Assembly: GCA_964453155.1 (NCBI GenBank)
Contig: CAYVQU010000111.1
Location: 1-17,102 of the forward strand
From: CAYVQU01 sp964453155
Lineage (GTDB): Bacteria > Chloroflexota > Anaerolineae > Anaerolineales > UBA11858
Reading direction: 5' to 3'
Length of the DNA stretch: 17,102 nucleotides
A program made the position numbers and the translations under genes. This document shows positions 1-7,772 of the stretch, in pieces. The notes beneath the pieces are model-generated. The model saw nothing but the letters and a program-made list of their open reading frames with translations. It had not been told where the DNA came from and did not search any database. Position 1 is the first letter of the stretch. Every line of letters begins with the position of its first letter.

Positions 1-2
1 AC

Positions 3-851
3 GGTAGCAATTGGAATATTGTGGGTGATCTAGTGTCAAATAATTTTAGTGAAATCCCGCAGAACACAAAACTTGCAACCCACTCGAAAGCCTATGTTCG
101 GCCACGATTGGATCTTTGGATTTATGGTGTCCCAGGTCCCTATGGCCAGGTTGACGGGTATGTTAATCTAACGATTGATCCTCCGGTCGATCCCTGGTGG
201 ATGAGTTCAGGGGGCGTAGAAGGATTAATCGGGGTGGAATTCAAGATATTCAAATTCCTGCCCGTAACATTTATTAGTGATCCCATCATCCTGGTGCCAG
301 AGACAGAGATTGCCCGGGCACCGATTCCAATTAATACCCCAACACCAACGAACACAGTAACCCCTACACAAACTCCAGACCCAACGCGTACCAATACACC
401 CGCGGTTGCTGCCCTCAACCCGACAATAACGCCCTCTAATACAATCAGACCTGGTGAACCCCCCAATGTAACTTTGATCTACGATGATTTTGCGTTATCG
501 CTGATCAATATTTCCCAAAATCCAATTTCAGTAGTTGAGGTAGATTTTAAACGGATTTCCAATGAGAACGCGATCACAGCTGTGTTTAATTCGAAACAAT
601 GGGAAGAATTTAGTCAAAAACCCCTAACTGCCCTCCCATCAGGAGATTGTTTTGCGGTTTCAACCGAGGTATTTTCCCGGCCGGCTGAATGCAACAGCAT
701 TTGGAGTTGGGTAACAACCGGCCAAAGCCGACTTCATTTTTGGCGGCTTACCCCTGGTAATGAGAAGTTTCAAGTTTACCAGGATGGCGATCCCATCCAT
801 ATGTGTCAAATCGCTGATGGGGCGTGCACATTTTATTTACCTCAACCATAA
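3..851 (+). CDS. C-terminal part of a secreted/surface protein with Thr-Pro linker (5' end outside window)
   Basis: The frame is open to the left edge, so the real start lies outside the window; an internal GTG at 21 is possible but has no convincing ribosome binding site. The visible part has three sections. The first 100 or so residues resemble a beta-sandwich domain, with an aromatic and glycine-rich pattern (IYGVPGPYGQVDGY, then PWW). Next comes a low-complexity Thr/Pro/Asn linker (PTPTNTVTPTQTPDPT). The last 130 residues form a compact domain with four cysteines (GDC, AEC, HMC, GAC) ending in FYLPQP. From memory, this C-terminal domain occurs in Chloroflexota proteins, often behind Thr-Pro linkers and sometimes attached to Ser/Thr kinases; its function is unknown to me. 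Thr-Pro linkers of this kind are usually extracellular. No signal peptide can be seen because the N-terminus is missing. The product is best called hypothetical. Confidence 0.75.
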   Translation, partial: GSNWNIVGDLVSNNFSEIPQNTKLATHSKAYVRPRLDLWIYGVPGPYGQVDGYVNLTIDPPVDPWWMSSGGVEGLIGVEFKIFKFLPVTFISDPIILVPETEIARAPIPINTPTPTNTVTPTQTPDPTRTNTPAVAALNPTITPSNTIRPGEPPNVTLIYDDFALSLINISQNPISVVEVDFKRISNENAITAVFNSKQWEEFSQKPLTALPSGDCFAVSTEVFSRPAECNSIWSWVTTGQSRLHFWRLTPGNEKFQVYQDGDPIHMCQIADGACTFYLPQP

Positions 852-922
852 TTTGCAATTGATCGGTGAAAAAAAATATTTATGCAACCCACAAAACATC
901 AAGGTCATTCCCGAATAAAAAG

Positions 923-933
923 GTGACAGTCAC
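923..933. repeat. Short palindrome in the gap between the surface-protein gene and rph
   Basis: The 148-base gap holds a small dyad, gtgac-a-gtcac, preceded by a run of A. With 5-bp arms it is too short to be a terminator alone. It resembles REP-like intergenic sequences, but no second copy occurs in this window. Nothing else is recognisable in the gap. Confidence 0.2.
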
Positions 934-999
934 TATTTGGATTGGGTTATTCAATTTTGCTTTCGTTTTTGCCCAATACAAAACTGCAGCGCTTCTGTT

Positions 1000-1713
1000 C
1001 TAGGACTTTAAAACGCTCTGTTGCATCTCTAAAATTGCACCAATCCCTTTTTGAGCTAAATCTAATAGCGCGTCCAATTCACCCCGAGAAAACGTTTGCC
1101 CTTCGGCCGTACCCTGCACTTCGATAAATGCGCCGGTCGCATTCATCACTACATTGACATCCACATCCGCCGCGGCATCCTCTTCATAGCACAAATCCAG
1201 GCGAGGTTCGCCCGCGATTATCCCCACACTGATGGCCGCAACCGGGGACAAGAACACATCCGCAGCTACAACTCCCGCGTCAACCAGTTTTTGAATTGCG
1301 AGGGCCAAAGCCACATACCCTCCTGAAACCGCGGCAGTGCGCGTCCCCCCATCGGCTTGGATGACATCACAATCAACGATGCATGTGTGACCGCCCAATT
1401 TATCAATATCAAACGCGGCCCGGAGACTACGGCCAATCAGGCGCCGGATTTCCTGGGTGCGGCCCTTCAACCCCTTTGTTTCCCGGGAAGTACGGGTATG
1501 TGTGGAGCGCGGCAATAGAGCGTACTCGCCAGTAATCCAACCACCTTCTTGGTTCTTCATCCAGCGCGGCACCCCCTTTTCAACCGTCACATTACACAGC
1601 ACTTTCGTATTCCCCATCGTTATCAATACCGATCCCTCGGGGTAAACAATAAATTCTGGGGTTAAAGAAATTGGGCGTAATTCATCATTTTGGCGTTCAT
1701 CTGGTCGAGACAT
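1000..1713 (-). CDS. rph: Ribonuclease PH
   Basis: Phosphate-dependent 3'-5' exoribonuclease that trims tRNA 3' ends, releasing nucleoside diphosphates; the family forms cytoplasmic hexamers. The 237-residue product matches the usual length of about 240. Family motifs are in order: MSRPDERQNDELRPI at the N-terminus, GNTKVLCNVTVEKGVP (34-49), GGWITGEYALLPRST (57-71), the RLIGRSLRA segment (91-99), the phosphate-binding QADGGTRTA (119-127), and an acidic region followed by DVDVNVVMNATG near the C-terminus. I chose the ATG at 1713, not the upstream in-frame start at 1740, because AAAGGA lies 6 bases before it and the family begins at MSRPD. No HAM1/RdgB-type NTPase domain is fused, unlike some relatives. 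The gene diverges from the zinc-ribbon gene, and its leader carries a short tandem repeat (1733-1768). Confidence 0.95.
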   Translation of the reverse strand: MSRPDERQNDELRPISLTPEFIVYPEGSVLITMGNTKVLCNVTVEKGVPRWMKNQEGGWITGEYALLPRSTHTRTSRETKGLKGRTQEIRRLIGRSLRAAFDIDKLGGHTCIVDCDVIQADGGTRTAAVSGGYVALALAIQKLVDAGVVAADVFLSPVAAISVGIIAGEPRLDLCYEEDAAADVDVNVVMNATGAFIEVQGTAEGQTFSRGELDALLDLAQKGIGAILEMQQSVLKS

Positions 1714-1732
1714 GTCAAATCCTTTAAAAAAT

Positions 1733-1768
1733 CTCAGCAACTCTGCGTTCTCAGCGATCTCTGCGGTT
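1733..1768. repeat. Intergenic tandem element of CTCWGCR units
   Basis: Four short units follow one another at 1733, 1741, 1750 and 1759: ctcagcaa, ctctgcgtt, ctcagcgat, ctctgcggt. The spacing is 8-9 bases. The element lies just upstream of the rph ribosome binding site and would be transcribed in the rph leader. A related set of units occurs at 9143-9168. Only one arm is present here; no facing arm is visible. Confidence 0.55.
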
Positions 1769-1821
1769 AATTTCTCATTACATCATTAAAAAACACATTT
1801 TTTGTAACCTTTATTCAAACA

Positions 1822-1850
1822 TTGCATCTAATTAGGAGTGAAATTATCCT
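1822..1850 (+). promoter_or_regulatory. Weak candidate promoter for the FmdB-type gene
   Basis: ttgcat (1822-1827) and tatcct (1845-1850) are separated by 17 bases. Each is only a partial match to the sigma-70 boxes (3/6 and 4/6). Transcription would start near 1857, leaving a leader of about 36 bases that contains the GGAG ribosome binding site. Confidence 0.25.
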
Positions 1851-1892
1851 TCCGTGCGAAATTCGCGCCAAAACGCAATTGGAGAATTCAAA

Positions 1893-2096
1893 ATGCCGAT
1901 ATATGAATACGTCTGCCACGAATGTGACGAACCTTTTGAAGCCCTGGTCCTGGGATTTTCAAATGTGGATGTGAAATGCCCCGAATGCGAGAGTGAAAAG
2001 GTTGAAAAACAAATCTCAACCTTCGCCTCCAAAGTCTCATCTGGGTCTGCTTCGTTCAATTCTAGTGGAGCTGCTTGCTCGACAGGCAGCACTTGA
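1893..2096 (+). CDS. FmdB-family zinc-ribbon protein
   Basis: A 67-residue protein beginning MPIYEYVCHEC, the typical opening of the FmdB/CxxC putative regulatory family. Two CxxC knuckles (C8/C11 and C29/C32) should bind one zinc ion. After the ribbon, the tail is rich in Ser, Gly and Ala and ends with one extra cysteine, as is common in the family. The start at 1893 is preceded by GGAG at 1881-1884 with an 8-base gap; an upstream in-frame ATG at 1854 would add 13 residues that do not fit the family. The cellular role is not established: the name comes from a gene linked to formamidase/amidase regulation, and DNA binding is unproven. The gene ends at a shared terminator with smc, which converges on it. 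Confidence 0.85.
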   Translation: MPIYEYVCHECDEPFEALVLGFSNVDVKCPECESEKVEKQISTFASKVSSGSASFNSSGAACSTGST

Positions 2097-2133
2097 GGGT
2101 TCTAAACCATTCGGCAGTTTGCCGAAAAAAATT

Positions 2134-2163
2134 AAAAGGCGACTGAGTTTTCAGTCGCCTTTT
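2134..2163. terminator. Bidirectional intrinsic terminator between fmdB-type gene and smc
   Basis: A perfect 13-bp stem, aaaaggcgactga (2134-2146) and tcagtcgcctttt (2151-2163), closes a gttt loop. The A/T ends provide U tracts in both directions, which suits two convergent genes. It begins 5 bases after the smc stop. A smaller dyad, tcggca-gtt-tgccga (2111-2125), lies beside it and may reinforce termination of smc. Confidence 0.9.
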
Positions 2164-2167
2164 TGAT

Positions 2168-5100
2168 TCAATTCTTGACGATATCGGCTACTTCGTCCAA
2201 CTTCAAGCTAATCATCTGACTGGCCGAATCCCGCCCCATCGTGACGCCATAGATCACATCCGCGGCCTGGACGGTGTTGCGGTTATGCGTGATGACGATG
2301 AACTGTGTATTTTCGGCCAATTCCCGCAGCAAATCGCGAAAACGGCCGACATTGGCCTCATCCAGCATCGCATCTACTTCATCAAGGACACAGAATGGGG
2401 TTGGAGATACTTTCAGGAGAGAGAAAACTAACGCCGTCGCGGTCAGAGAACGTTCGCCACCGGAGAGCAGCGATAGTCCCTGCGTGCGGCGGCCGGGCAA
2501 CCGGGCTTCGATATCGATCCCAGTTTCGGTCATATCGTTGGGATCCGTCAACACTAATCGGGCGGAGCCACCCCCAAACAGGCGGGTAAAGATTTCACGA
2601 AATTCAGCCGCCACCAGATCAAAAGTCTTGCGGAATTCGCGCTCCATGAGCACTTCTAGCTCCGCGATGACTTCTAAAATATCTTTCTCGGCGTTTTTGA
2701 GGTCCTCCACCTGGGTCGTCATGAACTCAAACCGCTCTTTGACTTCCTTAAATTCCGATTGGGCTTCAGGGTTGATCGACCCCATCCGCCGGACCTGTGC
2801 CCGTTGACGCTTGATGGTTTGTTCCAGCCCCGCCGGTAACACTGTCACCATTTTTAGGGGTTCAGCGATCTCGCCTAAAGGTAGGGGCTGGGGGCCAGAT
2901 ATTTCTTCGGCATATTCCAGGGTCACCAGACCCAGATCTTCCTCAATCCGTTCCCGCCAGTTATCGAGTAATTCTTGCTTGCGGGTCAAATTGAGTTGGG
3001 CCTGAGAGTGTCGCCGGTCGGCCATACTCAATCCATGGCGGGCCTGGGCTTCCGTTTTCTGGAGTTCATCCTGCCCTTTTTCAGAGTTTTCCAACTCCAC
3101 TTCGGCGGGTTCGATCAGCACTCGGAACCCCTCAATTTGCGCCACGATCTCATTCTCTTGCTGCCGCAGTTCAACCTTTTTATTTTCCAGTTCGCCCAAC
3201 GCCGTTTCAAAAGTCCCTAACCGGGCTGATAATTGGGTTTGGGTTTGTTTCACATCACGCAGCGCAATTTCCCGCTCTTTGCGTTGGGTTTGGGCATTTT
3301 CCAGGGACTGCTTGGCAACTGCCACCTGCGTATTCCAATGGCTGACTTGGGACTGAAAATCGAGCAGCGGTAAATCCGTTAGTTGATTCTGTTGATTCCG
3401 TAAATTAGTTCGATTTTGATTAATCTCTGTCTCTAGTTCATTCAATTGACCTGACATTTGGCGGGTTTCGGCCTCCCCGGAGTGAATCTCAGTCCCGAGT
3501 TTGGCGTGCTGATCCCGCTGCCATTGAGTCTGGCGCTGAACCCGGTCAAAATCCAGCGAAATCTGGTTAAAACTATCATTGGCGGCCCGTTCCTGGCGGC
3601 GAGCATCATTGACAGCTTGTGCCAGATCCTTCTCATCCGCTTTCAGGTTTTTCAACTCAGTCACCAGGGCTGCGATCGTCTCATCCAAGTCTGAAATTTG
3701 GCGCTCAACAACCCCAATTTGCTCCTGTAATTCCCGCCGCTGACGGGGCCGACTGAGGGTGCTGGCACCCCCACTCTGCCCGGCCGAAATCGGGCCGGTG
3801 GCATAAAAAACTTCGCCTTGCAAGGTAACCGCCCGGGCCGTCAAGGGTTGACCGGTTAAGACAGTTCGGGCCGCGGTGCGGTGTTCCACTAAAATCGTGT
3901 GTCCCAACAACAAATCGACAGCCGGACGCAGTTCGGGCGGCACTTTGACCATCTCAGCGGCCACGCCAATGACGCCGTTCTGGGCAGTCACTTTCAAGGG
4001 TTCGGGGGGCGTGAGGGCATTTAAGGGGAGCAATGCCCCGCGGGAGGCCTCACCCACCAGAATTTCCAGGGCATCATCGGCCGCACCCGACTCATCCAGG
4101 AGCACCGCATCTAAGTAATCACCCAAAACCGCGGCCAACGCGGCTTCATACTCTGCGGGGACTTCGAGCTGAGCGCTCAAGGCCCCCTGAGTACCCTTCA
4201 GTCGACCATCCTGCGCCGATTTGAGTAATACCCGAGTGCCGCTGGCATAACCTGTCAGGGCTTTCTCAGCCTGTTCCAGGACCTCGAGTTGGGCCTGCAG
4301 ACGAGTCAGGTCGGTCCGTTTTTCCGTCCGGGCCGCTACCTGCAACTGGTGTTCATTCTCGGTCTCGGTCAAGGTCTCCAAATGAGACTCGAGGGTTGTT
4401 TCTGCTGCGAGTCGGGCGGCACTAATCTTCTGACGAGCCTCGTCAGCTGTGTGCAACCGGGTCTCAACCTTCTTGAGTTCTTGATCGGCATTGTTGACCG
4501 CCTCTTCCGCCGCTAGCAGCGCTTCATGTTGGCGATCAAGTTGGGTTTTGCGTTCGGTAACGCGCGCCTGCAGCCGATTTTGACGACTATTCAATTCATC
4601 CAATTTTTGCCGGGTTTTGCGAATGGTACGCTCGACATTGAGACGCTCCGACTGCCGCGTATTGAGGGCGATCGTCGCGGCTTTGACTTGTTCACGGGCC
4701 TCAGCCAACTCGGCGTTGAGCCGCTCATGGGATTGATCGGTTTCAGCTAATCGCTCCTGGTAGATTTTGATCTGATGATCCAACCGGGCCAACTCATCTT
4801 TGGCGTTCAACTGTTGATCCATAATTGAGCGAACCCGCTCATCCGAAACTGCTAACTCACGGGTAATGCTTTCGCGGTGAGTATGCAACTGAGATGATTC
4901 GCGGTGCCAGGACCCCAACCGGGCCCGCAGACCTTGAATATTTTCCCGAAATGTACTCAATTTCTGGTCGAGTTCGGCCTGTTCTTGCCGGACGGCTTCG
5001 TAGAGATCATTCTGCACCTGGGCGTCTTCGCGGGCCTCATTGACCTCCCGCTGGGCCTGATACCAGTGATAGCCGTAATAATCCCGCAGCAAAACTTTCA

Positions 5101-5764
5101 AGTCGGTGTGGACCTGTTCGTACTGCTCCGCTCGCCGGGCCTGGCGCTCCAGGCTCCGCAGGCGAGGTTTGAGTTCGGCCAAAATGTCTTCAACTCGTTC
5201 CAAGTTTCGCCGAGTGGTATCCAGGCGCTTTTGGGATTCTTGTCGGCGAGAACGATATAGCCCGATCCCAGCGGCTTCTTCGAATAGGCGGCGGCGCTCT
5301 TCAGCCCGCAAGGTCAGAGCGGCGTCCACCAAACCCTGGCCAATGATGGTATAGGTTCGCTCAGAAAGGCCGGAATTCCCTAATAATTCGGCAATATCCT
5401 TGAGCCGAACCCGCTGCCCGTTAATCAGATATTCATTGGACCCATCGCGGTAAGCCCGCCGGGCAATTGATACTTCCGTAAAATCGAGCGGCAGCCAACC
5501 GGTAGCATTATCGAAAATGATATTCGCAGTGGCCATCCCCGCCCGCGGGCGCGATTCAGAACCCGAAAAGATCATGTCTTCGGTTTTTTTACCGCGTAAC
5601 AACCGGTAAGATTGTTCCCCTAATACCCACCGGATGGCATCCCCAATATTCGATTTTCCTGAGCCATTCGGCCCGACGATACACGTAATCGCTCCTGCAA
5701 ACTCAAATGCGGTTCGCCCGGCAAATGTTTTATAGCCTTGAAGTTCAATCGATTTTAAGAGCAT
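2168..5764 (-). CDS. smc: Chromosome partition/condensin ATPase SMC
   Basis: A 1198-residue SMC protein, full length for bacteria, which forms a DNA-entrapping dimer working with ScpA and ScpB in chromosome organisation and segregation. The N-terminal head contains Walker A GPNGSGKS (31-38). Long heptad-rich coiled coils occupy about 170-500 and 675-1030. The hinge, about 505-665, includes TLQGEVFYATGPISAG. The C-terminal head has the ABC signature LSGGERS (1100-1106) and Walker B FCVLDEVDAMLDE (from 1124). All catalytic motifs look intact. The start codon shares one base with the rnc stop (TAATG), which points to translational coupling with rnc. No scpA or scpB is in the window. The gene ends right before a strong terminator, so it is probably the last gene of the transcript. 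Confidence 0.97.
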   Translation of the reverse strand: MLLKSIELQGYKTFAGRTAFEFAGAITCIVGPNGSGKSNIGDAIRWVLGEQSYRLLRGKKTEDMIFSGSESRPRAGMATANIIFDNATGWLPLDFTEVSIARRAYRDGSNEYLINGQRVRLKDIAELLGNSGLSERTYTIIGQGLVDAALTLRAEERRRLFEEAAGIGLYRSRRQESQKRLDTTRRNLERVEDILAELKPRLRSLERQARRAEQYEQVHTDLKVLLRDYYGYHWYQAQREVNEAREDAQVQNDLYEAVRQEQAELDQKLSTFRENIQGLRARLGSWHRESSQLHTHRESITRELAVSDERVRSIMDQQLNAKDELARLDHQIKIYQERLAETDQSHERLNAELAEAREQVKAATIALNTRQSERLNVERTIRKTRQKLDELNSRQNRLQARVTERKTQLDRQHEALLAAEEAVNNADQELKKVETRLHTADEARQKISAARLAAETTLESHLETLTETENEHQLQVAARTEKRTDLTRLQAQLEVLEQAEKALTGYASGTRVLLKSAQDGRLKGTQGALSAQLEVPAEYEAALAAVLGDYLDAVLLDESGAADDALEILVGEASRGALLPLNALTPPEPLKVTAQNGVIGVAAEMVKVPPELRPAVDLLLGHTILVEHRTAARTVLTGQPLTARAVTLQGEVFYATGPISAGQSGGASTLSRPRQRRELQEQIGVVERQISDLDETIAALVTELKNLKADEKDLAQAVNDARRQERAANDSFNQISLDFDRVQRQTQWQRDQHAKLGTEIHSGEAETRQMSGQLNELETEINQNRTNLRNQQNQLTDLPLLDFQSQVSHWNTQVAVAKQSLENAQTQRKEREIALRDVKQTQTQLSARLGTFETALGELENKKVELRQQENEIVAQIEGFRVLIEPAEVELENSEKGQDELQKTEAQARHGLSMADRRHSQAQLNLTRKQELLDNWRERIEEDLGLVTLEYAEEISGPQPLPLGEIAEPLKMVTVLPAGLEQTIKRQRAQVRRMGSINPEAQSEFKEVKERFEFMTTQVEDLKNAEKDILEVIAELEVLMEREFRKTFDLVAAEFREIFTRLFGGGSARLVLTDPNDMTETGIDIEARLPGRRTQGLSLLSGGERSLTATALVFSLLKVSPTPFCVLDEVDAMLDEANVGRFRDLLRELAENTQFIVITHNRNTVQAADVIYGVTMGRDSASQMISLKLDEVADIVKN

Positions 5765-6477
5765 TATATGGCCCCCAAAGCGATCATGGCTTCACGCGCC
5801 GCAGCTTTAGCGGCGGTCTGTTTGGAATGACCCTCACCATGACCATACATTTTGCCATTGATCGTCACTTCAACTTCAAAAATTTTGGCATGATCTGGGC
5901 CGGTAGCTGACACGGTTCGGTAGGTCGGGGCACCGTAACCTTGAGCCTGGGTCCACTCTTGCAGTTTGCTCTTGGGATCTTGTAAACTGCCCGAGGCCAA
6001 AATCCGATCAGCAACCGCATCCAAGAGGGGTTCGACAAATTTTTCGACGGTTGGTAATCCCAAATTCAGGTACAAAGCACCCACAAAGGCCTCAAAAGTG
6101 GCACACAAGAGGGCTCGGCGTTGACGGCCGCCCGATTCGGCCTCGCCGCGCCCCAACCGCATCGCTCCCCCAAATCCTAGTTTGGAGGCAAAGGCCGCCA
6201 ATTGCTCCGTTCGCACCAGGGCCGAGCGCAAACGAGTCAACTCGCCTTCAGCCATCTCGGGGAAACGGTTATATAACCAGGCTCCGACTAAAAAATCTAA
6301 AACAGCATCACCCAAAAATTCCAGGCGTTCGTTGTCTTCAATGGCTTCGGGATGTTCGTTGAGATACGAGCGATGTGTAAAAGCCCGATTCAGTAACAAT
6401 GTATCTGAAAATTGCAGATCTAAACGCTCTGCCAATTCTCGAGGTGATTCTGTCAGGGTACCCTGAGCAAGTTCCAT
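5764..6477 (-). CDS. rnc: Ribonuclease III
   Basis: Double-stranded-RNA endonuclease acting in rRNA and mRNA processing; 237 residues, typical length. The nuclease domain has the signature NERLEFLGDAVLD (49-61), with E50, E53 and D57 matching the metal-site acidic residues E38, E41 and D45 of E. coli. The second acidic motif reads CATFEAFVGALYLN: E129 matches the essential E117, but the position equivalent to D114 is Ala126. A dsRNA-binding domain occupies about 165-237, with the KQTAAKAAAREAM helix. The ATG at 6477 is chosen because a full AGGAGG lies 5 bases upstream; the longer frame from 6567 would start inside the promoter's -10 box. smc overlaps its stop codon. The leader is structured (see 6461-6535), which suggests self-regulation by cleavage as in E. 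coli, but that is inference. Confidence 0.95.
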   Translation of the reverse strand: MELAQGTLTESPRELAERLDLQFSDTLLLNRAFTHRSYLNEHPEAIEDNERLEFLGDAVLDFLVGAWLYNRFPEMAEGELTRLRSALVRTEQLAAFASKLGFGGAMRLGRGEAESGGRQRRALLCATFEAFVGALYLNLGLPTVEKFVEPLLDAVADRILASGSLQDPKSKLQEWTQAQGYGAPTYRTVSATGPDHAKIFEVEVTINGKMYGHGEGHSKQTAAKAAAREAMIALGAI

Positions 6478-6500
6478 ATATTCCTCCTGGGAACTCAGGG
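6461..6500 (-). promoter_or_regulatory. Helix enclosing the rnc ribosome binding site and start codon
   Basis: On the rnc mRNA, CCCUGAG and UUCC (6500-6490) can pair with GGAA and CUCAGGG (6475-6461), leaving AGGAGG in a 14-base loop. The helix has 7+4 base pairs with a 4-base bulge, and the G of the start codon lies at its inner edge. A competing perfect palindrome, cagggtaccctg (6454-6465), overlaps the 3' arm, so two alternative folds are possible. Confidence 0.4.
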
Positions 6501-6501
6501 A

Positions 6502-6535
6502 GCGAGAACTACCCCACAGGGGTCGAGTAGCTCGC
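6502..6535 (-). promoter_or_regulatory. Hairpin in the rnc 5' leader
   Basis: Outer arms gcgag (6502-6506) and ctcgc (6531-6535) enclose an inner accc c-aca-ggggt stem (6511-6523). It lies between the predicted promoter and the ribosome binding site. A stem in an rnc leader is a plausible substrate for RNase III autoregulation, but the stem is short and interrupted. Confidence 0.35.
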
Positions 6536-6566
6536 GGTCCATTAGTTCCAATGATCAAGTAAGACA

Positions 6567-6594
6567 ATTATACGCTAAAAATGTAGGACGTGAA
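6567..6594 (-). promoter_or_regulatory. Candidate rnc-smc promoter
   Basis: A perfect -10 box TATAAT (complement of 6567-6572) is preceded by TTCACG (complement of 6589-6594, 4/6 match) with a 16-base spacer. Predicted transcription starts near 6560, giving a leader of about 80 bases. The -35 abuts the palindromic element downstream of the PLP-enzyme gene. Confidence 0.5.
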
Positions 6595-6639
6595 GCGTGA
6601 TGCGTGAATCTCACAAGTTGCACATTTCACGTATCACAC
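6595..6639. repeat. Palindromic intergenic element of CGTGAWG units
   Basis: The left arm gcgtgatgcgtgaa (6595-6608) pairs with ttcacgtatcacac (6626-6639), 12 of 14 positions. Each arm contains units about 7 bases apart. It starts two bases after the stop of the threonine-synthase-like gene, so it may act as its terminator: a run of five T follows on that strand. Confidence 0.5.
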
Positions 6640-6640
6640 A

Positions 6641-7723
6641 TCAGGGGGCTTTCAGTCCAGATCCTGTCAATATAACAACAATTGGATCTGGCATTTCATC
6701 AATAACCTGTTTGAGTGCCTCCCATACAATGGCCGAGGTAGGTTCCACGAACAAACCACGTTGGGCTAATTCGCTGCGGCCAATTGGGATTTGATCCTCT
6801 TCAACGGCTACGAATTTCCCTTTACTGGATTTAATTGTATTGATTAAAGCTTCTAAACGATGAGGATGACGGATGCGCACTCCTTCTGCCAGGGTCTCAC
6901 CCTCTCGGACATTTTGGAGGGCCGCCATCCCATGAGTAAACGCGGCCCACAATGGTGCGCAAGCCTTAGCTTGAACCCCAACGAGGTGCGGCAATTTCGA
7001 AATTTTACCAGCCCGTTTGAGCATTTTATATCCCCGCCCAAGAGACAGGAGCATATGACCTTGTCCCGCAGGAGTGATGATGGTCCCGGGCGTAATCCCC
7101 AATTGTTCGACCAATTCAAACGCGACCGTGGAATATCCCGGCAAACCATGCGGCAAATAAGCATGACTCGCGTAAACAATCCTCTCAGCCACCGCCGCTT
7201 TGACGGCCTCCGCGGCCCCCGAGCGCGGCCCTGGGACAGCAATTACATCTGCTCCATAGGCTTCAATTTGAGCCCGTTTTGGTCCCGAGGCATAAGCCGG
7301 GATATACACTTTCGCATCCAACCCGGCACTTTGAGCATAGGCCGCAAACGAAGACCCGGCATTTCCAGATGAATCATCAGCCGCTGATTTGACTCCCCGA
7401 GCCAGTAAATGGCTCACTAAAACCGCCGTTCCCCGATCTTTGAATGAACTAGTCGGGTTGAAAAATTCAACCTTGAACATCACCTCCCGACCGAACGCGG
7501 ATGACCTTACCAGCGGTGTATCTCCTTCGCCTAAATGAACAATAGGAGCACCCTCTGGTAACCCAAAGGTGTGCCGGTACCGCCAAATTCCAGGATCATT
7601 TGTAATTTGAGCCGGATCAAATGCTGGCACTTCAGCAAAATCAAATAATCCCCCACAGGATGGGCAGAGATAGGGGTTGGCGTTGTCAGGATAAGGAGCT
7701 TGGCAATCGAGGCAAGCAATCAT
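6641..7723 (-). CDS. Threonine synthase-like PLP-dependent enzyme
   Basis: A fold-type II PLP enzyme of 360 residues. The N-terminus has a zinc ribbon (C4, C7, C20, C23) as in threonine synthases of the ThrC class. LGEGDTPL (64-71) follows, then the PLP lysine K95 in NPTSSFKDRG, and SSGNAGSS (118-125), which corresponds to the usual substrate loop. The PLP-phosphate loop reads PAGQGH, not the VGNGGN type common in true threonine synthases. It would convert O-phosphohomoserine to threonine if it is a real ThrC, but a different lyase or synthase role is possible. The ATG at 7723 is chosen from the zinc-ribbon position; no good ribosome binding site is present, and a TTG at 7762 is the alternative. 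It lies 49 bases after moaE, same strand, perhaps by read-through. No homoserine kinase or homoserine dehydrogenase is nearby. Confidence 0.75.
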   Translation of the reverse strand: MIACLDCQAPYPDNANPYLCPSCGGLFDFAEVPAFDPAQITNDPGIWRYRHTFGLPEGAPIVHLGEGDTPLVRSSAFGREVMFKVEFFNPTSSFKDRGTAVLVSHLLARGVKSAADDSSGNAGSSFAAYAQSAGLDAKVYIPAYASGPKRAQIEAYGADVIAVPGPRSGAAEAVKAAVAERIVYASHAYLPHGLPGYSTVAFELVEQLGITPGTIITPAGQGHMLLSLGRGYKMLKRAGKISKLPHLVGVQAKACAPLWAAFTHGMAALQNVREGETLAEGVRIRHPHRLEALINTIKSSKGKFVAVEEDQIPIGRSELAQRGLFVEPTSAIVWEALKQVIDEMPDPIVVILTGSGLKAP

Positions 7724-7772
7724 GAGTGTGGATAGCGGGAGGTGGGTGGTGAGGGTTGCCAAGCACTACCCA

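Noticed and set aside
140..466. 108-codon minus-strand frame rich in Val and Gly
   Set aside because: It is the antisense of the Thr-Pro linker, which reads as a Val/Gly repeat; not a gene.
2274..5354. Several + strand frames of 60-177 codons opposite smc
   Set aside because: They follow from the GC-biased codon pattern of smc; the smc frame is continuous with all motifs.
6478..6566. tRNA or small RNA in the structured rnc leader
   Set aside because: No cloverleaf or TPsiC-type sequence; the structure is explained as an mRNA leader.
6860..7372. 170-codon + strand frame opposite the threonine-synthase-like gene
   Set aside because: The opposite strand encodes a full PLP enzyme; this frame has no family features.
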